Below are positions 51,255-60,598 of a stretch of 64,000 bases of DNA, piece by piece. A program made the position numbers and the translations under genes. This DNA comes from Clostridia bacterium (GTDB taxonomy: Bacteria; Bacillota; Clostridia; Christensenellales; Aristaeellaceae), in NCBI GenBank assembly GCA_030529995.1, contig JAUMVT010000003.1:1-64000 (forward strand). The letters run 5' to 3'. Below the pieces are notes generated by a model. That model saw only the letters and a program-made list of their open reading frames with translations. It was not told the origin of the DNA and did no database searches. The number at the start of each line of letters is the position of its first letter. The stretch's first letter is position 1.

Positions 51255-52085
51255 TTAGTCGTTCTGCGTCAATTTCTTTTGCAGGCGGCCGTAAAAGCCT
51301 TCGTCATCCGTACGGACAAAGCGCACACGCTGAGACGCAACGGCGCATACAACCTGATCACCGCTCTTCACCGGAATGCGGCGAATACCGTCTATCACCA
51401 GCTGAGGCTGTTCTCCGTCCCGCACCCGCTCGTTCATGGTTACTTCCACCGTCACCGTTTCATTGCCGGAGACCACCAAAGGCGCGCACAGGGCGGCATG
51501 GGGGCAAATAGGGGTCACTACCGCCTGCACGGCTTCCGGCAGCAGAATCGGTCCCCCTGCGGAAAGGTTGTAGGCCGTGGAGCCGGTAGGCGTGCTGACC
51601 ATGATGCCATCCCCTGACAGCTTTACCACGGGCATGCCGTCAATGAGCAGCTGCATTTTCAGGGTATGGCTGAAGGCACTGCGATAGATGACCACTTCAT
51701 TCAGGGCAAAGAAGGGCGCTTCATCCCCTCGGGAAAGAAGCTTGCCCTCCAGCATCACCCGATTTTCCATGTGATACTTTCCTGCCAGAATCCGCTCCAG
51801 TGCCTGTTCTGCTCCCTGGGGCTCGCAGTCTGTCAGATAACCAAGATGACCGCAGTTCACCGCCCAAATGGGCATATCCGACAAGGGATGCAAATCCCGC
51901 ACGGCACGCAGAACCGTGCCGTCGCCGCCGACAGCCACCGCCAGCTCTGCCGATGTCAGCCATGCTTCATCCGCCTGACTGCGGAGCATGGCTTCGTGCC
52001 CGGCATTGCGGATGCTTGCCATCAGTTCCTCTGCACAGGCCCGAGCCTGGGGATTGGTGGTGTTGGGAATCATCAGGAAACGCAC
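51255..52085 (-). CDS. nadK: NAD kinase
   Basis: ATP-dependent NAD kinase that makes NADP+, 276 residues. The signature GGDGTVLRAV (catalytic Asp) is near residue 54; FALNEVVIYR, DGIMVSTPTGSTAYNLSAGGPI and the C-terminal ITVEV-type strand complete the family pattern. No fusion or truncation is seen. It lies upstream of the nfnAB unit, a sensible neighbour since Nfn consumes the NADP(H) pool. Confidence 0.95.
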   Translation of the reverse strand: MRFLMIPNTTNPQARACAEELMASIRNAGHEAMLRSQADEAWLTSAELAVAVGGDGTVLRAVRDLHPLSDMPIWAVNCGHLGYLTDCEPQGAEQALERILAGKYHMENRVMLEGKLLSRGDEAPFFALNEVVIYRSAFSHTLKMQLLIDGMPVVKLSGDGIMVSTPTGSTAYNLSAGGPILLPEAVQAVVTPICPHAALCAPLVVSGNETVTVEVTMNERVRDGEQPQLVIDGIRRIPVKSGDQVVCAVASQRVRFVRTDDEGFYGRLQKKLTQND

Positions 52086-52110
52086 ATGCCTGCCTCCTTC
52101 TTCATAGACA

Positions 52111-52141
52111 CAATGGGAGAGCCCTTAGGACTCCCCCATTG
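52111..52141 (-). terminator. Hairpin after the SH3b surface-protein gene
   Basis: Inverted repeat with CAATGGG/CCCATTG ends and an inner GAG/CTC pairing, 12 bp past the stop at 52153. It has no T-run, so it may be a weak terminator. Confidence 0.5.
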
Positions 52142-52152
52142 GTTGCTTGTGA

Positions 52153-55100
52153 TTACAGTTGATCCTGATTCTGATTCTTCAGTTCCTCACTGCTGGCTTG
52201 GGTTCTGCGGCGGCGAGGGGTGTAGGAGGTGCTTGTGCCGTCATCGGTGGGACGATAGCTGGCCGTGTACTGCTGGCCGGATTCGCCGCTGTCGCTCTGC
52301 CGATAACTGCCGGTGTAGGACTGGCTGGTGCTGCCGGCGTAAGGTTGGCTGCCATTGCCGGAATAGCTCTGGCTGCCGGTGTACCGCTGCTGGCTGCTCT
52401 GTCCGTAGGGAGCAGACTGAGTTCTCTGCTGCTGAGTACCGCCCTCACCGGTAGCGTTGCTGCGCATGCCCGTTACATCCGGTGCCGCCTTGACTTCCGG
52501 CCGACGGTAGGTGGAGGAAGAAGCGTTGGGTCTGGTTGCCTGGGCATTTCTTGCGTAAGGATTCTGTGCCTGGGTGGCAGTGCCGCGCTGCTGGCTGCCC
52601 TGAGGATAGCCCTGCCGAGGCTGCTGCCCCTGCGGTGCATTGCCCCGCTGTGCTGCTGCACGCTTGGCTGCCGCACGCTGCTGTGCCACACGCTTCTTGT
52701 TGCGGCTGTAAATCACATAGCCGTATGCACCGCCGCCAATGCAGGCCACCGCCAGAATGCCGCCGATGATCCAGCCGATGGACGAACCGGAATCGGTATC
52801 GTCAGGATCATTGATCTCAATGGTAGCCACAGGTTCTTCCGTGGTAGCCATAGGATCCGGCAGATCACTGGTGGTAGGCGATACAGAAGGCGATACCGTC
52901 GCCGATGTGGTGGGCGATGCCGTAGTCGCCAAGGGTTCAGGCGTAGAGAAGGGATTGAAGGGTTCATAGCTGACGTTCATGCTGCTGTTGCTCTTCCACT
53001 CGTCCACGGTGCTGTCTTCAGCAGGTTTCACCGTTGTGCTGGAGGAGGAACTGGAGCTGGAACCGCTGGTGTTGTTGGAAATACCCTTCTTGTACTCTGC
53101 GCTGTTCAGGAAGGTCTGGACTTCCTCGATGGTCATCTGCTTGAAGTAGTTGCCCATGATGTAGCCCGTGGTGCCGTTGTAGGAAACACGATACCAGGTA
53201 ACGCCGTTCACCTGCTCCGTACCCAGAATCAGGCAGAAAGCATACTGCTTCAGGGTGCCTACCTTCTTGGAACTGGTGGAAGCGCTCTGGCGGAAGTTAA
53301 CGGAAGTGGTGGTTACATAGCCGTAGCTGGACAGGGACGTATCATCGTAAGGCTGAGGCGTGGAGCTGGGCACAGGGGTAGGCGTGCCCTTCTTCAGGTT
53401 CTCAGTATAGTCAATGACTTCCTGTGCGGTCATCATACGAAGCATATCCGCCCGGATGTAGCCGTACACGCCGTTGTAGTTGACGATGTGCCAAGCCACG
53501 TTATTGGAATCGTACACCTGACCCATGACCAGCATGGGGATGTTCTGTCCCAGCACGCTGATGATCTGGCTCTGCACGCTGGCCTGACTGCGGAAGTACA
53601 CGCCGTCACCCACGGTGTAGGCATAGCCTACCACCTGCGGAGGCTCGGAAGTGGTTGCGGGAGTGGGGGTAGGCGTTGCGGTTTCATCATTCCACTTGCG
53701 GATGTAGTACTCCGCTTCCTGGGCGTTGATGTGGCGCAGCATGCTGTCCGGCACATAGCCCTGCTGATTGGCTAGGGTCGTACCCCGGCTCCACACGCTG
53801 CCGGAAGCACTGTCCGTAGACTGAGCCGTCACGTTGATGAGGGTTTCCGCAGGCAGGGTGGTAATGATGCTGGCATCCGCCGTGCTGATTTCCGTACGGA
53901 GTGCCACCGTGCCGGTGGTCACCGCATAGCCCGTGTAGGGGGTCTGGGTCACCACAGGGGTTTCCGTGACTACAGGATTCTTGGTGTAGGTAAACACCAC
54001 AGGGTTCTGATCCGGATTGCCGGCGGCATCCACCGTCACAAGCTTAGCACTGCTGTCCGGAGTGTAGCCCTCAATGGCAGCTGCATAAATGTAAGTCTGC
54101 ATGCCGGTGGAGCAGGTGGCGCGGGTCTCACCCAGCAGGGTGCCTTCCGTGCTGATGAACTGCACCGTTACGCTGACCTCGCCCGGCGCGGCCGTGGGGG
54201 TATCCGTGGGTGCATCCGTAATCACTGGTGCGGTGGGCGTGGGCGTAATTTCAGGGGTGGCAGTAGGTTCTTCGGTAATCACCGGCTCACGGGGCACGGG
54301 GGTCTCGCACTCTTCGGCCTCGTACTGCTGGCTTTCCGCCTCGGTCATTACGGTCAGGTACGTGCTCATGATGTAGCCGCTGGTGCCGTTGTAAATGACG
54401 CTGGTCCAGTTTTCTCCTGCGTCCGTAACCTGTTCCTTCACCATCCACACCTTGGTACCCTTGCTCAGGGTGGCCAGGATGGTCTTGCCGCTGGCCGTGG
54501 AAGGCTCGGAACGGAACTTAACCTGCCGGTCATTCACCGTACCGAAGCGGTTAATGGTTTCGCCCACGGGAATGGGGGTTTCGATGACTTCCTCTTCATA
54601 GACGAAGGTCACGCTCTCTCGATCCGCCACGCCGTCTGCGCTGACCGTAACCGATACAGGATCTGCCTGATAGGCCTTGTAGCCTGCCGGTACGTGATCT
54701 GCCTGAGGGGCAACGACGGAAGTCTTGCCAGCCTCCAAGGTAACCGTTTCAGGAGAAGCAATATTCGTGCCGTTGGTATCCTGATAGTACACCGTCACCG
54801 TGGCAGGTGCTGCAGGCGCAGGGGTATCAGTCACGACAGGAGCGGCACGGTAATAGAACACGACTTCTGCCGGATCAGCCACACCGCCGGCCACATCCAC
54901 CGTAGCGTTGGGTTCGCTGACAATGCTGTAGCCATCGGCCAGGTCAGCCGGGGCAGCAGTGATGTTGTTGGGGCCTTCCGCCAGCACATCGCTGGTCTGG
55001 GCGGAGGCCACGTCATGCATGTCGCTTTCATCCACATAGCGGATGGTAACACGAACTTCCGTTACAGGTACCTCCGTCACGGGAGCCTCGGTTACGGGCA

Positions 55101-56289
55101 CTTCCGTTTCGGGGACGACTGCCGTGTAGGTGAACACCAGCACCGCAGGATCTGCCACGCCGGTTTCGGATACGGTCAGGGTCTGAGACGCCGTGTTAGC
55201 CGTGTATCCGTCCAGAACAGGGGCTTCCACCGGCATGCTTTCGCCGGTCATGCAAGTCACCTGGGTGGTATAGATCATCAGACCCTCGGCCGTCACGCAC
55301 TGCACGTCCACCGTAACGGATTCCGGAACAGGCACGGGCGTTTCCGCCGCCGTGTAGGTGAAGATCACAGGATTCTGATCCGGGTTGCCGGAAGCATCCA
55401 CGGTCACATATTTTTCATTAGCATCAGGATTGTAGCCGTCAAAGCCGGCTGCCGGAATGGCCGTGGTCTGCCCCACAGGCGCCATCACGCTGGTACTGCC
55501 TAGGTTGCCGCCGTCAGCCGTGTTGTAGATCACGATGATTTCCGTTTCCGTAGGAGCAGGAGTAGGGGTTTCCACCGCCATGTAGGTGAAGATGACGGGA
55601 TTCATGGCCGGATTGCCGGCAGCATCCACATACACATCCTGCTGGTAGGTTTGAGGCGTATAGCCGTCAATATCCGCAGCATGCACCGTGTTGTTGGCAT
55701 TGGTGTTCAGGGTCGCCGTGGTTTCGCCCAGATAGGCACCGTCCGTTCCCTGATAAATCACCTGCACATCCACCGTGGCAGGCGCAGGCTCAGGCGTATC
55801 CGTAGGCACTTCCGTAGGAACCTCGGTGGGGACCTCCGTTGGTGCTTCCGTAGGCACTACAACAGGTGCGCCCTGGGTGGATACGTACAGGGTGTATATA
55901 TCCGCCACCGTCACGCCGTCCGCCTCATAGGCCATGATGGTGATCGCCTTGGAAGCATCCATATCTGCCCCGGTATCCATGGCAGAAATGATCGTGCCAT
56001 CCGCCGGATTGAACACATAATCCGTATGATAGGGATGATATACGTTCAGTGTCAGTCCGCTGAACACATCCGAGGCCGTCACCGTGGCCCAGAAGGTCTG
56101 ATCCGAGCCCTCCACAGGCGTGGCCGTAACGGACATATAATTTCCGCTCAGATCCGTCCAACTCAGGGTCACCATCAGTGCCGTCCAGTCCTCCTGTGCC
56201 ACGACAGGCACAGCAAAGCTACACAGCAGCATCATGACGCCAAGGAGCAGGGACAGCATCCGTTTTTTCCATTGGGCAGCATATTTCAT
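52153..56289 (-). CDS. Large surface protein: MucBP-like repeats, four SH3b domains, C-terminal anchor helix
   Basis: A 1378-residue exported protein. A signal peptide (LLLGVMMLLCSFAVPVVAQ) leads into about six MucBP-like repeats of ~70 residues (pattern ending GNPDQNPVIFTYTAAETP), joined by Pro/Thr/Glu-rich linkers. Four bacterial SH3 domains follow, each with a xGYIxxxYL-type end (for example WTSVIYNGTSGYIMSTYL, WYRVSYNGTTGYIMGNYF). Near 1185 a Thr/Ser/Pro stretch precedes a helix (SIGWIIGGILAVACIGGGAYGYVIY), and the last ~165 residues are cytosolic, rich in Gln, Arg, Ser and Tyr. SH3b domains bind peptidoglycan stems and MucBP modules bind mucins, so adhesion or envelope organisation is likely. 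A single-gene unit. Confidence 0.88.
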   Translation of the reverse strand: MKYAAQWKKRMLSLLLGVMMLLCSFAVPVVAQEDWTALMVTLSWTDLSGNYMSVTATPVEGSDQTFWATVTASDVFSGLTLNVYHPYHTDYVFNPADGTIISAMDTGADMDASKAITIMAYEADGVTVADIYTLYVSTQGAPVVVPTEAPTEVPTEVPTEVPTDTPEPAPATVDVQVIYQGTDGAYLGETTATLNTNANNTVHAADIDGYTPQTYQQDVYVDAAGNPAMNPVIFTYMAVETPTPAPTETEIIVIYNTADGGNLGSTSVMAPVGQTTAIPAAGFDGYNPDANEKYVTVDASGNPDQNPVIFTYTAAETPVPVPESVTVDVQCVTAEGLMIYTTQVTCMTGESMPVEAPVLDGYTANTASQTLTVSETGVADPAVLVFTYTAVVPETEVPVTEAPVTEVPVTEVRVTIRYVDESDMHDVASAQTSDVLAEGPNNITAAPADLADGYSIVSEPNATVDVAGGVADPAEVVFYYRAAPVVTDTPAPAAPATVTVYYQDTNGTNIASPETVTLEAGKTSVVAPQADHVPAGYKAYQADPVSVTVSADGVADRESVTFVYEEEVIETPIPVGETINRFGTVNDRQVKFRSEPSTASGKTILATLSKGTKVWMVKEQVTDAGENWTSVIYNGTSGYIMSTYLTVMTEAESQQYEAEECETPVPREPVITEEPTATPEITPTPTAPVITDAPTDTPTAAPGEVSVTVQFISTEGTLLGETRATCSTGMQTYIYAAAIEGYTPDSSAKLVTVDAAGNPDQNPVVFTYTKNPVVTETPVVTQTPYTGYAVTTGTVALRTEISTADASIITTLPAETLINVTAQSTDSASGSVWSRGTTLANQQGYVPDSMLRHINAQEAEYYIRKWNDETATPTPTPATTSEPPQVVGYAYTVGDGVYFRSQASVQSQIISVLGQNIPMLVMGQVYDSNNVAWHIVNYNGVYGYIRADMLRMMTAQEVIDYTENLKKGTPTPVPSSTPQPYDDTSLSSYGYVTTTSVNFRQSASTSSKKVGTLKQYAFCLILGTEQVNGVTWYRVSYNGTTGYIMGNYFKQMTIEEVQTFLNSAEYKKGISNNTSGSSSSSSSSTTVKPAEDSTVDEWKSNSSMNVSYEPFNPFSTPEPLATTASPTTSATVSPSVSPTTSDLPDPMATTEEPVATIEINDPDDTDSGSSIGWIIGGILAVACIGGGAYGYVIYSRNKKRVAQQRAAAKRAAAQRGNAPQGQQPRQGYPQGSQQRGTATQAQNPYARNAQATRPNASSSTYRRPEVKAAPDVTGMRSNATGEGGTQQQRTQSAPYGQSSQQRYTGSQSYSGNGSQPYAGSTSQSYTGSYRQSDSGESGQQYTASYRPTDDGTSTSYTPRRRRTQASSEELKNQNQDQL

Positions 56290-56333
56290 CGTTGCATTCC
56301 TCCTTGCAGCGCAAGTAACGATTCTCCGAGTTT

Positions 56334-56362
56334 ATTGTATCGCCAACCATCGCCGTTGTCAA
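56334..56362 (-). promoter_or_regulatory. Sigma-A promoter of the SH3b surface-protein gene
   Basis: Minus-strand TTGACA (complement of 56357-56362) and TACAAT (complement of 56334-56339), 17-bp spacer, 45 bp upstream of the start. Confidence 0.7.
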
Positions 56363-56467
56363 TTCGAACCCCGGGCGCAGTCCATCTTTTCGCCCCATGC
56401 AGGAATCCGCCCTTCACCGTCGAATGTGAAGAAAGAAACTTCCTAACAGAATGTGAGGCATCCACCC

Positions 56468-57025
56468 ATGCAAGATTCCGAACTGCGTGAAAATGTGATT
56501 TCCCGGGAGGTCATTTACCCCGGCAAGGTGATCCATGTGGAAAAGTGGCAGGTAACCCTGCCGGACGGCGGTCAGGCTCCCAGAGAGATTGTGCTCCACC
56601 GCGGTGCGTCCGCCGTCGTAGCTCTGGATGAAGCAGGGAACATCATCCTTGTCCGCCAGCACCGGGTGGCCATTGACCGCATCACCCTGGAAATTCCCGC
56701 CGGTAAGCTGGACACCGCCGATGAAGATCCCTTCCTCTGCGCCAAGCGGGAGCTGGAAGAGGAAACCGGCCTCCATGCAGAGGACTGGGAGAAACTGCTG
56801 GTGCTGGACACCACTCCCGGCTTCTGCAATGAGCACATCCACCTGTACCTGGCCACCGGCCTCCATGCCGGTGAAAAGCATCCGGATGCGGATGAGTTCA
56901 TTGCCGCCCAGCGCATGCCCTTAACCGAAGCCCTGCAGAAGGTGCTCCGGGGCGAATTCCACGATGGCAAAACCGTGGTGGGCATCCTAATGACGGCGCA
57001 GAAGATGGGGCTTTCATCCATCTGA
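56468..57025 (+). CDS. NUDIX hydrolase (ADP-ribose pyrophosphatase type)
   Basis: A 185-residue NUDIX enzyme. The Nudix box begins at GKLDTADEDPFLCAKRELEEETG (matching GX5EX7REUXEEXGU), preceded by the VRQHRVAIDRITLEIPAG strand seen in ADP-ribose pyrophosphatases; TPGFCNEHIHLYLATGL is the typical C-terminal block. It should hydrolyse ADP-ribose or a related nucleotide sugar. ATG 56468 with a weak GAGG box is preferred to ATG 56453, which has none. Confidence 0.9.
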   Translation: MQDSELRENVISREVIYPGKVIHVEKWQVTLPDGGQAPREIVLHRGASAVVALDEAGNIILVRQHRVAIDRITLEIPAGKLDTADEDPFLCAKRELEEETGLHAEDWEKLLVLDTTPGFCNEHIHLYLATGLHAGEKHPDADEFIAAQRMPLTEALQKVLRGEFHDGKTVVGILMTAQKMGLSSI

Positions 57026-57069
57026 CGAATGAGATCGCCTTTTCGTTCCCGTTTTGCAAAATTCTTTTT

Positions 57070-57768
57070 TTGAAATTGATTGAAAGGCTGCGGCAGGCTT
57101 GTCTGCCGACGAATGCCGTCATGAGTGAGCAGCGCGGTTTCTTCCGCAAAATCATCAGCCCCCTTCCCCAGCATCCGGCAGACCCTTGCGAGGTGTTTGC
57201 CCATTTGCCCGTTTTAACCACCCGGCGGCTGATTCTCCGCCCCATGCAGATGAGCGATGCACCGGATGTGTTCGCCTACTCCCGTGACCCGGAGGTAGCT
57301 CGGCATGTGCTGTGGGACGCACACCGCTCTTTGGCGGATTCCCGGGCTTACCTGCGCTTTATTCACAAGCAGTACAGGGATGGGGCACCCTCCAGCTACG
57401 GCATTGTGATGAAAGAAACAGGGCATTTGGTGGGCACCATCGGTTTTATGTGGTACAGCCCGGAGAACCAGTCCGCCGAGGTGGGCTACAGCCTTGCCCG
57501 GTGGCTGTGGGGGCAGGGGCTGATGCCTGAAGCCCTGCAAGCTGTGCTGGACATGAGCTTCTCCACCCTGCGTCTCCACCGGGTGGAAGCCATGCATGAA
57601 ACCTCCAACCCAGCCAGCGGCCGGGTCATGACCAAGTGCGGCATGCAGCATGAAGGCACCCTGCGGGATCGGGTACTGAACAAAGGAAAATACACGGATG
57701 TGGAGCTGTACGCCATTCTGCTGCAGGATTGGCAGGCAGCCCATGCGGCGGATGCCAGCAGGCGGTGA
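57070..57768 (+). CDS. GNAT family N-acetyltransferase (RimJ/RimL type)
   Basis: A 232-residue acetyltransferase. After an N-terminal extension of about 45 residues comes the GNAT core: LTTRRLILRPMQMSDAPDVF, IGFMWYSPENQSAEVGYSLARWLWGQGLMPEAL (acetyl-CoA loop) and the C-terminal VEAMHETSNPASGRVMTKCGMQHEGTLR. The likely substrate is a protein N-terminus or an aminoglycoside-like amine; this cannot be resolved. The start is uncertain: the TTG at 57070 has no clear ribosome binding site, nor does the ATG at 57121. Confidence 0.85.
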   Translation: MKLIERLRQACLPTNAVMSEQRGFFRKIISPLPQHPADPCEVFAHLPVLTTRRLILRPMQMSDAPDVFAYSRDPEVARHVLWDAHRSLADSRAYLRFIHKQYRDGAPSSYGIVMKETGHLVGTIGFMWYSPENQSAEVGYSLARWLWGQGLMPEALQAVLDMSFSTLRLHRVEAMHETSNPASGRVMTKCGMQHEGTLRDRVLNKGKYTDVELYAILLQDWQAAHAADASRR

Positions 57769-57773
57769 TAGGC

Positions 57774-58322
57774 ATGGCATATGAACTGATCCGCAGCAGC
57801 AGAAAGACCCTGGCGATTCAAATCAAGAACGGTCAGGTGATCGTCCGTGCGCCTCTGCGCGCCTCCGAAGCAGACATCCACGCCTTTCTGCTGGAGCATC
57901 AGGCCTGGATTCAGAAGCATCTGGCACAGGCAGAAGCCCGGCAGCAAACACTGTCTTCCGTTCAGAAGCTGACTCCGGAGGACATCCGTCAGCTTGCCCG
58001 GCAGGCTGTGCAGGTCATTCCCGGCAGAGTGGAGCATTACGCCCGGATGATCGGCGTGACCTACGGGCGCATCACCATCCGCAATCAACGTTCCAAATGG
58101 GGCAGCTGCAGCAGCCTTGGCAACCTGAACTTCAACTGTCTGCTGATGCTGGCACCCCTAGAGGTGCTAGACAGCGTGATTGTTCACGAGCTGTGTCACC
58201 GAAAGGAAATGAACCATTCCCAGCGGTTCTATGCTGAAGTACTGAGGGTTTATCCTGACTACAAGCATTGGAACCAATGGCTGAAGGACAACGGTGCCAT
58301 GCTCATGGCCATGATGCCTTGA
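57774..58322 (+). CDS. YgjP-like (DUF45) metallopeptidase
   Basis: A 182-residue zinc metalloprotease-like protein. The zinc signature HELCHRKEMNHSQRFY (HExxH plus downstream His) is intact, and RSKWGSCSSLGNLNFN is the second DUF45 hallmark. The family has a SprT/YgjP-like fold; natural substrates are unknown. ATG 57774 lies 5 bp after the GNAT stop, and the two are cotranscribed. Confidence 0.9.
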   Translation: MAYELIRSSRKTLAIQIKNGQVIVRAPLRASEADIHAFLLEHQAWIQKHLAQAEARQQTLSSVQKLTPEDIRQLARQAVQVIPGRVEHYARMIGVTYGRITIRNQRSKWGSCSSLGNLNFNCLLMLAPLEVLDSVIVHELCHRKEMNHSQRFYAEVLRVYPDYKHWNQWLKDNGAMLMAMMP

Positions 58323-58340
58323 ATCATTCCTTTTGTATAA

Positions 58341-58386
58341 AAGAGACCACGGTCGGGTTTTGAAGCCTGCACCGTGGTCTCTTCTT
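58341..58386. terminator. Bidirectional Rho-independent terminator
   Basis: 13-bp perfect stem AAGAGACCACGGT (58341-58353) with its complement (58371-58383). The T-run is better on the minus strand (after 58341), so it mainly serves the BIG2 gene. Confidence 0.8.
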
Positions 58387-58468
58387 GATTCAGGGTCTTT
58401 GATGTTTTTCGATCCAGCTGCGCTTTACCGCATGCTCTCCGCCGGGAATCGCATGGCAGTTCAGCATT

Positions 58469-60502
58469 TTATTGGCCTACATAGTTGGGGCTTCTGATTT
58501 CCGCCGTAGGCTGCTTGCTGCTCTGAATGTTGCGGCTGTAGCCGTCTTCCGTACGGTAGCCGGTCAGGTTCATGACAACCTTGCCGATTTCCACCGTAGG
58601 CTGTACATAGTTGTCGAAATTGAAGCGGCCGTGCTGGGTGATCTCTCCCTCGCCCAGTGCAAGACGGTAAGAGCAGTTCATCACATAGTTGCCGTCAGAA
58701 GTTACAGGCAGAGGATTGCCGTACACATCGTAGCAGGTTAGGGTGAAGTAGAACCGGGTGATGTTCATGTTGCTGTCGTTGCGAACGTTCAGCTTGATCT
58801 TGTTGTCCTGCAGGTACAGGTCAACGATCTTCAGGGCCTTGTCATAGTTGCCTACCATGATGGTTGCCGTGGTGGTGTAGCCGCCATCCTCGGTAACACC
58901 GGTAATGGTGGTCTCACCCCAGCGGACGCCGGTAACGGTCGGCCGGTTCTGCTTGCCCTTCACCGTTGCGATGGAAGGATCAGCGCTGGTCCAGGTCATG
59001 TTCAGGTTGCTGGCATCGGTAGGTTCCAGCACCGCACGGCCGGTAACGCTCTCCCGCACATCCACACGGATGGTATCGCTGTACATATGCACGCCGGTCA
59101 CAGGCTGAAGCACAGACACCTTGATGGTGCCGCTCCGGTTGCTGCCGTCAGCAGCCGTAGCCGTGATGGTCACGGTACCACGCTTCACGCCGTGCACCGT
59201 ACCATCGGCATCCACCGTAGCAACATTGGCGTTGGAAGTCTTGTACGTCACGCTCTGATTGGTGGCATTGGCAGGGGTGATTTGAGGCGCCACGGTAATG
59301 GTGCTGCCCACATCCACCGTCACGGTCTTCTCAGAGAAGATCACCTTTTCCACCAGCTGATTCACCGTTACCTTGCAGGTGGCATACACGTCAGGGAAGT
59401 TGGTGCTGCGGCAGGTAATGGTTGCTTCGCCCACGGATACAGGAGTAATCCGACCGTCACTGTTTACGGTCGCAACGGAAGGATCACTGCTTTCCCAGGT
59501 AACCTTCTTGTCATCCGCATTGGTGGGTGCCACGGTGGCACGCAGGTTCTGCGCCCGTCCCATGTTGACCACAAGCTCCGTGCTGCTCAGGGTAATGGCC
59601 GTAGGCTGCTGCTTAACCCGAACCGTCACATTGCCCATACGGCCGCTGCCGTCAACAGCTGCGGCAACGATGTAGGCAGATCCCTTGCTCACGGCGGTTA
59701 CGACACCGTTGGCATCCACCGTAGCAACGCTTTCATTGCGGCTGGTCCAGGTTACGTCGGTAATGCTTGCGTCCGCAGGGGTAATGGCTGCAGTCGCCTG
59801 GGTGGTTTCACCGACCCACAGAGTTTCTTCTGCCAGAGTAGGCTTCACAATTCGTGCAGGAGTAACCACCAGCACATGATAGGTAGCCGTTACTTCAGGA
59901 TTCTGCTTGCTGCTTACGGTCAGTTCACACTCGCCTGCCTTCACAGGGGTCAGGCTATGTCCCTGCACCCGCAGCACATTGGAATCGCTGCTCTCCAGCA
60001 CAGCCGTGCGGTCATTGGCCGTGGTGGGCTCCACCAGGGTCGGTGCGGACAGAGACTGTCCCATGGGTACCAGCAGCACCCGATTGGTGGTGGATTGAGT
60101 CAGCAGGGAAGCAATGGATGCTTCCGTGGCATCGTGCAGCGTCACCTTGGTTTCGTCCAGAGAGACCTTCTCCACACGCTGCTTAATCGTCAGGGTAATG
60201 TTTGCCCGGAAAGAGCGGCCATTATTCTCCAGGGTTGCCGTAATGGTCGTCTGTCCCTTTTTCAGACCGGTCACCGTGCCATTTTCATCCACGGTGGCAT
60301 TCTGCGTGGCAGAGGACTTAAAAGTTACCGTGCCTTCTGCTGCATTGCCTGCCCGCTCCATCGTCAGCGTCAGCGTATCGCCGATAAAAAGCTCCGTAAC
60401 GCTTCGATCAAAGACGAACCGGTCTCCTTCTGCCAGTGCAAAACTAGCAAAGGATGTTACCATGATTGCCAGTACCATCAGGAAAGCCAGCATCTTTTTC
60501 AT
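58469..60502 (-). CDS. Secreted BIG2 (bacterial Ig-like) repeat protein
   Basis: A 677-residue exported protein. The signal peptide (MLAFLMVLAIMVTSFASFALA) precedes about six BIG2 Ig-like domains of 80-90 residues, with the recurring pattern SSDPSVATVNSDGRITPVSVGEATI. The last ~125 residues form a different beta-rich domain (IVDLYLQDNKIKLNVRNDSN, then FYFTLTCYDVYGNPLPV). No sortase motif or anchor helix is visible, so it may be free or bind the surface through that domain. ATG 60502 follows GGAGG by 8 bp. A single-gene unit. Confidence 0.88.
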   Translation of the reverse strand: MKKMLAFLMVLAIMVTSFASFALAEGDRFVFDRSVTELFIGDTLTLTMERAGNAAEGTVTFKSSATQNATVDENGTVTGLKKGQTTITATLENNGRSFRANITLTIKQRVEKVSLDETKVTLHDATEASIASLLTQSTTNRVLLVPMGQSLSAPTLVEPTTANDRTAVLESSDSNVLRVQGHSLTPVKAGECELTVSSKQNPEVTATYHVLVVTPARIVKPTLAEETLWVGETTQATAAITPADASITDVTWTSRNESVATVDANGVVTAVSKGSAYIVAAAVDGSGRMGNVTVRVKQQPTAITLSSTELVVNMGRAQNLRATVAPTNADDKKVTWESSDPSVATVNSDGRITPVSVGEATITCRSTNFPDVYATCKVTVNQLVEKVIFSEKTVTVDVGSTITVAPQITPANATNQSVTYKTSNANVATVDADGTVHGVKRGTVTITATAADGSNRSGTIKVSVLQPVTGVHMYSDTIRVDVRESVTGRAVLEPTDASNLNMTWTSADPSIATVKGKQNRPTVTGVRWGETTITGVTEDGGYTTTATIMVGNYDKALKIVDLYLQDNKIKLNVRNDSNMNITRFYFTLTCYDVYGNPLPVTSDGNYVMNCSYRLALGEGEITQHGRFNFDNYVQPTVEIGKVVMNLTGYRTEDGYSRNIQSSKQPTAEIRSPNYVGQ

Positions 60503-60598
60503 GGTCATAACCTCCAATTGGTTTTTCCAACTATATAACGTTTTCTGAGCGGGTTTTCTTCCTGCAAAATGAAAATAATCCTGCAAAGTTCACTTCAT

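Noticed and set aside
52159..53775. 538-codon plus-strand frame opposite the SH3b protein
   Set aside because: Low-complexity shadow of the repetitive minus-strand gene; no start signals or domains.
55840..56290. Tandem Pro/Thr/Glu codon repeats as a possible CRISPR or VNTR array
   Set aside because: They are in-frame linker repeats of the surface protein; no regular spacer structure and no cas genes.
56345..56380. Minus-strand GGGGTTCGAATTGAC resembling a tRNA T-arm
   Set aside because: The flanks do not form a T stem, and no anticodon or acceptor arm can be drawn; the TTGACA here is the promoter of the surface-protein gene.
60541..60570. AGAAAACGTTATAT upstream of the BIG2 gene as a second cre site
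   Set aside because: It lacks the TG start and the CA end of the pattern and has no clear promoter beside it.
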